A stretch of 32,704 nucleotides of DNA. Source: an uncultured Bacteroidaceae bacterium. Its GTDB lineage: Bacteria; Bacteroidota; Bacteroidia; Bacteroidales; Bacteroidaceae. The first letter of the stretch is position 1. Each line of letters opens with the position of its first letter. The notes under the pieces are model-generated. The model saw nothing but the letters and a program-made list of their open reading frames with translations, ran no database searches and was not told where the DNA came from. Positions 27,671 through 32,704 of this stretch are shown piece by piece. Both the position numbers and the translations under genes were made by a program. The stretch spans positions 1 to 32,704 of the forward strand of contig CAJORF010000116.1 in the NCBI GenBank assembly GCA_905236985.1, written 5' to 3'.

Positions 27671-27705
27671 GATGAGGATGTGTCTGACTGGGACACATCC
27701 TCATC
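27671..27705 (+). terminator. Strong hairpin closing the xylanase genes
   Basis: A perfect 14-bp stem, GATGAGGATGTGTC (27671-27684) and GACACATCCTCATC (27692-27705), closes a seven-base loop. It lies 18 bases after the GH5-GH43 stop codon. A long T-run is missing (only ATTTGATT follows), so it may act as a terminator or as a 3' stabilising hairpin. Confidence 0.75.
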
Positions 27706-27740
27706 ATGTCATTTGATTAACCCATTATAATGTGAAAGCG

Positions 27741-28514
27741 ATGAATAGAGAAATCGACTTGAGTGTCTCTGCCTATGGCGTGACACGTCATCTGGACTAC
27801 GATTTAGCCATACTGCCGTGGGGTGCAACAGAGCCTCATAACCTGCATCTGCCTTACCTGACAGATGCCATCTTAGCACATGACGTAGCTGTAGATGCCG
27901 CACAGCGTGCTTGGGATGCATACGGCGTGCGTGTGATGGTATTGCCGCCCGTGGCTATGGGGGCTCAGAATCCTGGTCAGCGCGACCTGAAGTTCTGCAT
28001 TCACTACCGCTACGATACGCAGCGAGCTATTCTCTGCGACACGGTAGCTTCACTCCACCATCAGGGCATTAGAAAATTGGTCATCGTGAACGGTCACGGC
28101 GGCAATGTGTTCAAGAGCATGATTCGCGATTTGGCAGTAGATGATCCAGATTTCATACTGCTGACAACCGATTGGTTCTCGGCGTTGCCCGGAAAGGATT
28201 GGTTCGACGATCCAGGCGATCATGCTGATGAGTTGGAGACGAGTGTGATGATGCACTACCATCCCGAACTAGTGAATCTGGAAGAGGCTGGGCCAGGCGC
28301 AGCTCACGGCTTTGCCTTACAAAGCCTGCGACAAAAGACGGCGTGGTTACCGCGACACTGGACGTTGGTCACCGAGGATACGGGTATCGGAAATCCCAAA
28401 CTTGCAACAGCCGAGAAAGGAAAACGCTTTGCTGAAGCAGTAGCAGAACGCTATGCCCTCCTGCTGAAAGAACTGTCACAGGTCAATAGCGCCGAGGACT
28501 TCTACGAGCGTTGA
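27741..28514 (+). CDS. Creatininase-family metal-dependent amidohydrolase
   Basis: A 257-residue cytoplasmic protein of the creatininase/MftE family, which hydrolyses amide bonds using divalent metals. Ligand motifs are clear: GATEPHNLHLPYLTD (Glu31, His36, Asp42), NGHGGN (His119) and HADELETS (acidic cluster 163-166). The family covers creatinine amidohydrolases, peptide trimming enzymes and others, so the substrate is unknown. The start may be GTG 27732 or ATG 27741; ATG is preferred. It follows the xylanase hairpin, so it is likely a separate transcript, and no promoter box was found. Its 3' end overlaps rsmD by 13 bases on the opposite strand. Confidence 0.88.
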   Translation: MNREIDLSVSAYGVTRHLDYDLAILPWGATEPHNLHLPYLTDAILAHDVAVDAAQRAWDAYGVRVMVLPPVAMGAQNPGQRDLKFCIHYRYDTQRAILCDTVASLHHQGIRKLVIVNGHGGNVFKSMIRDLAVDDPDFILLTTDWFSALPGKDWFDDPGDHADELETSVMMHYHPELVNLEEAGPGAAHGFALQSLRQKTAWLPRHWTLVTEDTGIGNPKLATAEKGKRFAEAVAERYALLLKELSQVNSAEDFYER

Positions 28515-29050
28515 AAGATGGAGAAGTTGACGCTACCGTAGGAGCGATGGTCGATGAATGAAGGATGTGCGGAGAAGTCTTGGGCCTGACCGTGCTCGAG
28601 GACAAATAGACCGTCTGTCTTGAGAAGGATGGGCTGATTGAATACGAGCTCTGGCAGTTGCTCCAGTTCGGGTAAGGCGTATGGAGGATCGGCAAAGATG
28701 AAGTCGTAGCTGCCAGGAGCCTTGTTGAGGAAACGGAGGACATCAGAGCGGATGACCGTGGCATCAGCCTCTGCATTGATCATTTTAAGAAATCGGCGGA
28801 TAAAGCTGATATGTTGTGGGTCGAGTTCCACGGCAGTCACATGAGTGCATCCCCGCGAGAGTAGTTCAAGAGTGATACTTCCCGTGCCAGCGAAGAGATC
28901 GAGGGCACGGGGAGCTTCGTTTTCGAAGTCGATGTACGCACGCAGGACATTAAAGAGATTCTCCTTGGCAAAGTCCGTAGTAGGACGTGCCTTGAAGGAG
29001 CGCGGAACATCAAAATGACGGCCTCGGTATTTGCCAGCTACGATTCGCAT
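28502..29050 (-). CDS. rsmD: 16S rRNA (guanine-966-N2)-methyltransferase RsmD
   Basis: A 182-residue cytoplasmic enzyme that methylates G966 of 16S rRNA. The N-terminal MRIVAGKYRGRHF and RPTTDFAKENLFN, the SAM motif DLFAGTG near 50-56 and the catalytic FADPPY near 120 are all family hallmarks. Length is normal. It lies downstream of the DUF3822 gene, separated by 41 bases filled with an 8-bp tandem repeat. The 3' end overlaps the convergent creatininase gene by 13 bases. Confidence 0.95.
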   Translation of the reverse strand: MRIVAGKYRGRHFDVPRSFKARPTTDFAKENLFNVLRAYIDFENEAPRALDLFAGTGSITLELLSRGCTHVTAVELDPQHISFIRRFLKMINAEADATVIRSDVLRFLNKAPGSYDFIFADPPYALPELEQLPELVFNQPILLKTDGLFVLEHGQAQDFSAHPSFIDHRSYGSVNFSIFQRS

Positions 29051-29053
29051 TAT

Positions 29054-29093
29054 CTGTTAATCCGTTAATCTGTTAATCTGTTAACGTGTTATT
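29054..29093. repeat. Tandem 8-bp repeat, about five copies
   Basis: The plus strand reads CTGTTAAT, CCGTTAAT, CTGTTAAT, CTGTTAAC, GTGTTATT in direct succession. It fills nearly the whole gap between the DUF3822 stop and the rsmD start, ending three bases before the rsmD ATG on the minus strand. Copy-number change would alter the spacing in front of rsmD. Confidence 0.9.
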
Positions 29094-29922
29094 ACAGTCT
29101 ATTTAATAGTAGTGCCTTCAGATCTGTGGGAACTTCGTCCTCCCGTGCCAATGGTACGTTAGAGAACAGACTGGCTGCGGGCAACAGTTCGACATGGCGC
29201 ACGTATGCTGAGAAAGCTGTCTGGAGTGCTTGTATCTGTTCATCAGCTTTCTCTACGATGAGCGTGAGACAGTCCTCTTCGGCATCGTAATCGAGCATTT
29301 GCCATACATGAAGTGTGAAGTATTGGATGTCGGGACTGGCAGTACAATCGAATGTGTTGGCAAAGAGCAGGCGATCTTCCTTGAAAGCCACAAGTTCCAG
29401 ACCTTCATTCGATATACAAACGTTGAGACGCCTACAGTCGCTCCCAGCATCCTGCCCATAGCGCATGAGGCGCTCCATGAGCAATGCCCTCGAAGCGAAG
29501 AAACGTGCCGTGGGGTAGAACTGCAACACGACCTCTTCAACATCGCGTGAGATGGCATAGACCTCCACGGACTCCAGCTCGGCCTGAATGGTGTATGCTA
29601 CGCGCAAGCTGCTCATGTCCTGACCTGCGAAGGTGAAGGCATAAAGTGCAGCAGCTTCCTCGCGTCTGAATTCCTCGAGCGGCACATGGAGCGATGGTGT
29701 GCAGATGAGCACATAGACCTGATCAATCTGGCGGTTGTAGTAGTCGCTGCGGTTCAGCTCCCTTCTTAGGCGTATAGGCAGCGACTCCCCGTTCAGCTGG
29801 AAGTGTTCGCCTCGCACGAGACTGGTGGTCTGTGGGTCACAGACGAAAAAAGAAAATCCATCCGCGAAAATGCGGATGGATAGTGTGAGTGGATGGTAAC
29901 TCTTATTCCCAGTTGCCGGCAT
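29092..29922 (-). CDS. DUF3822 family protein
   Basis: A 276-residue protein of a Bacteroidota family without known function. The fold looks like a degraded actin-like/ASKHA ATPase: an early LSIRIFADGFSFFV strand pair, and later NVCISNEGLELVAFKEDRLLFANTF. The ATP-binding residues are not evident. In Bacteroidota it is commonly found beside rsmD and a RecD-like helicase, as here. ATG 29922 (MPATGNKSYHP) is preferred over the longer frame from 29949. It overlaps the preceding gene's stop by about 20 bases, suggesting coupling. Confidence 0.8.
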   Translation of the reverse strand: MPATGNKSYHPLTLSIRIFADGFSFFVCDPQTTSLVRGEHFQLNGESLPIRLRRELNRSDYYNRQIDQVYVLICTPSLHVPLEEFRREEAAALYAFTFAGQDMSSLRVAYTIQAELESVEVYAISRDVEEVVLQFYPTARFFASRALLMERLMRYGQDAGSDCRRLNVCISNEGLELVAFKEDRLLFANTFDCTASPDIQYFTLHVWQMLDYDAEEDCLTLIVEKADEQIQALQTAFSAYVRHVELLPAASLFSNVPLAREDEVPTDLKALLLNRL

Positions 29923-30589
29923 TGTTGTTCCAATTGTAGAGGTCACCAATCTTCAGACCTGCGTAAGCACCCATATCATCGGCCAGCTTACGACGGTTGA
30001 CGATGAGACGTTCTCCGTTGCGCCCCATATTCTTGAGGAAACACTCATCGGGAGCACAACATTCCATGACATACTGTGTGGTGCCAGAACGTGTGACTGC
30101 CAGATAGGTGTTGAGCTGGAACGTGTCACCCTCGGCGAAGGGAATGTAGCGCAGGCTGTCGGGGTTGAATCCAGGGCCAAAGAGAGAGTCGCTGAGATTG
30201 ACCCAGGTCGTGTCTCGACGGAAGCCCTGCAGGCCATTGGCCGCGATAGCAGCGGCATCGCCGCTGTTGACGATGGCAGCAGCCTTGGACTCGGTGAGTC
30301 CCTTCTCCATCTGTTCGTCGGAGAGAACACCTTCCTTCACAATTTTCGGAATACGTCCGTTTCGAACGAATTCTACGAGTTTCCAGAGGCTGTCGCAATA
30401 GGCGGCCTCGGGACTTTGAAGTTTGTACTCCTCCTCAGCAGCCTTGATCTGCAGAAGACGTGCCTTGACGGCATTTTCACGAACTGTCACTTCCTTCTGG
30501 AAGTCGATGTCGTCCTGAATACTGCGCCAGCAGATGAACAGCAGGCCGATCACACAAAGTGCTAAAAGCACATTAAAAACCTTTTTCAT
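29903..30589 (-). CDS. Unknown membrane-anchored protein
   Basis: A 228-residue protein I do not recognise as a named family. One N-terminal membrane helix (about 5-20, FNVLLALCVIGLLFICW) is followed by a short coiled-coil-like charged stretch (about 25-57). A soluble, probably periplasmic domain with three Cys (MECCAPDEC around 175-183) forms the rest. It ends in an Asn-rich tail (LYNWNNNAGNWE). It has its own TACTTTTG box 37 bases upstream. It precedes DUF3822 and rsmD with an overlapping junction and is divergent from the helicase. A cell-envelope role is possible but unsupported. Confidence 0.7.
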   Translation of the reverse strand: MKKVFNVLLALCVIGLLFICWRSIQDDIDFQKEVTVRENAVKARLLQIKAAEEEYKLQSPEAAYCDSLWKLVEFVRNGRIPKIVKEGVLSDEQMEKGLTESKAAAIVNSGDAAAIAANGLQGFRRDTTWVNLSDSLFGPGFNPDSLRYIPFAEGDTFQLNTYLAVTRSGTTQYVMECCAPDECFLKNMGRNGERLIVNRRKLADDMGAYAGLKIGDLYNWNNNAGNWE

Positions 30590-30613
30590 AACGTGTATAT
30601 GAAGCTTTTTGTT

Positions 30614-30621
30614 TATATTTG
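30614..30621 (+). promoter_or_regulatory. -7 box for the RecD-like helicase gene
   Basis: TATATTTG on the plus strand matches TAnnTTTG, 63 bases before the ATG at 30685. The transcript would start near 30627 and read through the minus-strand promoter core. Confidence 0.6.
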
Positions 30622-30626
30622 CAGCG

Positions 30627-30634
30627 CAAAAGTA
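30627..30634 (-). promoter_or_regulatory. -7 box for the unknown protein-DUF3822-rsmD genes
   Basis: The minus strand reads TACTTTTG, matching TAnnTTTG, 37 bases before the ATG at 30589. It lies five bases from the plus-strand box, so the two start sites are nearly back to back. Confidence 0.6.
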
Positions 30635-30684
30635 ACAAGAATAATTGAAATTACCCTCACCTTATGTGATTTTTTTCACTATAA

Positions 30685-32175
30685 ATGTCAATAAAAGAGC
30701 AAATGACGGGTTTTATTCTCGAATATTTCGGGTTTAAGCCTACAAAAGAGCAAGAAAACGCGCTCAAAATGATGTCAGAATTCATTTTTGAACGCGACAA
30801 TGATTCGTTGTTCCTCTTGAAGGGTTTTGCAGGCACTGGAAAGACTTCATTGGTGGGTGCTTTGGTGCGAGCTTTGGAGACGTTAAAGCAACGCACGGTG
30901 CTGCTCGCTCCGACTGGTCGTGCGGCAAAAGTGTTCGCTTCACATGCGGGTCAGGCAGCCTATACCATCCACAAACGTATCTATCGCCAAAAGGCTTTTA
31001 CAGGTGACATGACGGACTTCCTCCAAAACGTGAATTTGCTCAAGGATGCGTTGTTCATCGTTGACGAGGCATCGATGATCAGCAATGACAGCTACGGTGG
31101 CAGTATGTTCGGCACAGGACGCCTGTTGGATGATTTGATACAGTTCGTCTATTCGGGACAGGGATGTCGGCTGATGCTGGTCGGCGACACGGCGCAGCTA
31201 CCACCTGTCGGCGACGAGCAGAGTCCTGCGTTGGAGGCTGCGGTGCTGGAAGGCTATGGGCTCCGCGTATATGAGATCACGCTGACACAAGTAGTTCGCC
31301 AACTTTCAGACTCTGGAATCCTGTGGAATGCCACAATGCTCCGCCGACTGATAGCGGCAGATGAGCTGTGGGCTTTCCCGCGACTGCGCCTGAAAGGATT
31401 CCCGGATGTCATTCACATGCCGGGCAATGAACTCATCGAAGCCATTGAGCAGTCCTATTATCATGTGGGACGCGATGAGACCATCATTGTCACACGCTCC
31501 AACCTGCGCGCCAACGTTTATAACCAAGGCATACGAGGGCGTATTTTAGGGCTCGAAGAAGAACTGACAAGTGGCGACCAACTGATGGTGGTCAAGAACA
31601 ACTATCATTGGGTGAAGCCTGAGCCACCAAGAAACGCAGATGGTTCTAATGTTCAGGACCATACTGAGACATCGGCATCTCCGATGATGGACTTCATCGC
31701 CAATGGCGACGTTGCCATTGTACGCCGACTTCGCAACGAGCGCAGCGTTCATGGATTCCGATTTGTCGATGTCTGCCTGGAGTTCCCCGATTATGACAAT
31801 ATGGAGGTTGAAGCCACCGTCATCTTGGATACACTGATGTCCGAAGCTCCTGCCCTCAGTCGCGAGCAGCAGAACTCGCTGTTCCAACACGTTTGGGACG
31901 ATTATCCCGAGCTGACCACCAAACGCGACCGTATGCGAGCTGTGAAGCTGGATCCTTTCTTCAATGCCTTGCAGGTAAAGTACGCATACGCTGTCACTTG
32001 TCATAAGGCGCAGGGTGGACAATGGCAGCATGTCTATATCGACCAGGGTTTTATGCGGGAAGATATGCTTTCGCCTGACTACTTCCGTTGGCTTTATACG
32101 GCATTGACACGTGCCACAGAGAAAGTGTTTCTCGTCAACTGGCCGATGGAGGAAATCGATGACGAGGGACTATGA
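30685..32175 (+). CDS. ATP-dependent RecD-like DNA helicase
   Basis: A 496-residue cytoplasmic SF1B helicase of the RecD/RecD2-like group. Walker A is GFAGTGKTS near 47-55; Walker B is IVDEASMIS near 127. Motif III is LVGDTAQLPPVG. The C-terminal UvrD-like motifs are CHKAQGGQW and YTALTRA. It lacks the RecB/RecC partners and the long N-terminal extension of RecD2. A role in repair or replication restart is likely. It is transcribed alone, divergently from the unknown membrane protein, and converges on exbD across a strong hairpin. Confidence 0.93.
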   Translation: MSIKEQMTGFILEYFGFKPTKEQENALKMMSEFIFERDNDSLFLLKGFAGTGKTSLVGALVRALETLKQRTVLLAPTGRAAKVFASHAGQAAYTIHKRIYRQKAFTGDMTDFLQNVNLLKDALFIVDEASMISNDSYGGSMFGTGRLLDDLIQFVYSGQGCRLMLVGDTAQLPPVGDEQSPALEAAVLEGYGLRVYEITLTQVVRQLSDSGILWNATMLRRLIAADELWAFPRLRLKGFPDVIHMPGNELIEAIEQSYYHVGRDETIIVTRSNLRANVYNQGIRGRILGLEEELTSGDQLMVVKNNYHWVKPEPPRNADGSNVQDHTETSASPMMDFIANGDVAIVRRLRNERSVHGFRFVDVCLEFPDYDNMEVEATVILDTLMSEAPALSREQQNSLFQHVWDDYPELTTKRDRMRAVKLDPFFNALQVKYAYAVTCHKAQGGQWQHVYIDQGFMREDMLSPDYFRWLYTALTRATEKVFLVNWPMEEIDDEGL

Positions 32176-32198
32176 ACCCTTGATTGCCTTGGACATCA

Positions 32199-32247
32199 AT
32201 ATAGCAGAACGGCTGCCCCTGTGTTGGGAACAGCCGTTCTGCTATAT
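32199..32247. terminator. Bidirectional hairpin between helicase and exbD
   Basis: A perfect 17-bp stem (ATATAGCAGAACGGCTG at 32199-32215, CAGCCGTTCTGCTATAT at 32231-32247) encloses a smaller CCC/GGG stem. It lies between two convergent genes: 24 bases after the helicase stop and 18 bases beyond the exbD stop. No strong T-run is present on either side. It probably terminates both transcripts. Confidence 0.8.
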
Positions 32248-32265
32248 GTGTCGTATGGATGTTGA

Positions 32266-32704
32266 TCAGTTGCGGCGTGTGGCCGAATAGTTGATTTTCA
32301 GAGCCCACGACTTACGCAGGACTTCCTTGATATCTGTGATGATACCCATCTGCGTGTGTTGGTCAATCTTCATAGACATCACCTGTGATGCAGGATCAGG
32401 CATGGTGGTACGTTCCTGTGCTACGAAGTCCATCACCTCGCGAGGTTCAGCATAGCGGTCGTTGAGCTGGATACGTGTACCCGAACCCATCTGAGCGCGC
32501 AGCTGGTCGGTGGGAGGACCTACGTAGATGAAGGACACGCACGACTTCTTCTCCAGTTTCTCAAGCTCTGTACCAGCAGGTACGGTGAACTTAACCTTCA
32601 GCGTCACCTCACGCATGGTGGTTACGATCATGAAGAAGAACAGGATGGTGAAGATCAAGTCAGGGAGAGATGAAGTGTTCATCTCAGGCATTTCTCTTTT
32701 TTCC
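32266..32704 (-). CDS. exbD: ExbD/TolR-type biopolymer transport protein (5' end outside window)
   Basis: This is the C-terminal 146 or so residues of an ExbD-family inner-membrane protein, the proton-channel partner of ExbB that powers TonB-dependent uptake. The single membrane helix with its essential Asp is LPDLIFTILFFFMI. The periplasmic domain runs to the end (WALKINYSATRRN). An ATG at 32691 exists, but the frame stays open to the window edge and reads EKREMPEMNTSSLPD. In this family MPE is usually internal, after a basic stretch, so the true start is probably beyond 32704. exbB and tonB would be expected upstream. Confidence 0.88.
   Translation of the reverse strand, partial: EKREMPEMNTSSLPDLIFTILFFFMIVTTMREVTLKVKFTVPAGTELEKLEKKSCVSFIYVGPPTDQLRAQMGSGTRIQLNDRYAEPREVMDFVAQERTTMPDPASQVMSMKIDQHTQMGIITDIKEVLRKSWALKINYSATRRN

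Overview
The window looks like a chromosomal segment from a gut or rumen Prevotella-type bacterium (Bacteroidota, Prevotellaceae). The evidence is: TAnnTTTG-type -7 promoter boxes ahead of many genes, with no consistent Shine-Dalgarno sites; Bacteroidota-typical families (DUF3822, TlpA with a DUF4369-like N-terminal region, a THUMP-like methyltransferase); and a GH10-feruloyl esterase fusion with the layout known from Prevotella Xyn10D-Fae1A. Genus is an inference. No 16S sequence is present.

Layout. Positions 1-45 are the 3' end of a 5S rRNA with its terminator. About 1 kb without an intact gene follows; it holds short tandem repeats, a 46-bp palindrome and a decayed IS transposase. Next come two tandem sodium:neurotransmitter-symporter-type transporters (minus) and a divergent VanZ-like membrane protein (plus). 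Positions 4317-9241 are a minus-strand glycosidase cluster: GH43-CBM6, then GH27 with a CBM6/35-like module, then GH43 subfamily-12-like. Positions 9413-14304 are a minus-strand housekeeping run: sufC, sufD, ybeY, a TlpA-type lipoprotein and a THUMP-like methyltransferase. Divergent from it, on the plus strand, are pyrE, an SRPBCC protein, argH, an unusual Cys-rich lipoprotein and upp (14461-18324). Positions 18390-27653 hold three large secreted xylan-degrading proteins: GH98 with several accessory modules, GH10-CE1, and GH5-GH43. A strong hairpin closes this block. The rest is a creatininase-family protein, convergent rsmD, DUF3822 and an unknown membrane-anchored protein (minus), a divergent RecD-like helicase (plus), and an exbD whose start lies past the window edge.

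How the genes work together. The two glycosidase blocks flank the housekeeping genes on opposite strands. They read as one toolkit for a heavily decorated glucuronoarabinoxylan: backbone cleavage (GH98, GH10, possibly GH5), feruloyl ester removal (CE1), arabinose and xylose removal (three GH43 domains) and alpha-galactose removal (GH27). No SusC/SusD pair, hybrid two-component regulator or sugar transporter lies in the window, so this is not a complete canonical polysaccharide utilization locus. Three of the secreted proteins share a short C-terminal tail resembling a type IX secretion sorting signal.

I see no clear unknown defence or mobile system. The most novel-looking item is a small lipoprotein (16992-17612) whose C-terminal part resembles a Rieske domain with both histidine ligands replaced by cysteine. 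Other items worth a second look are the GH98 architecture, short tandem repeats in two intergenic regions, and overlapping divergent promoters.
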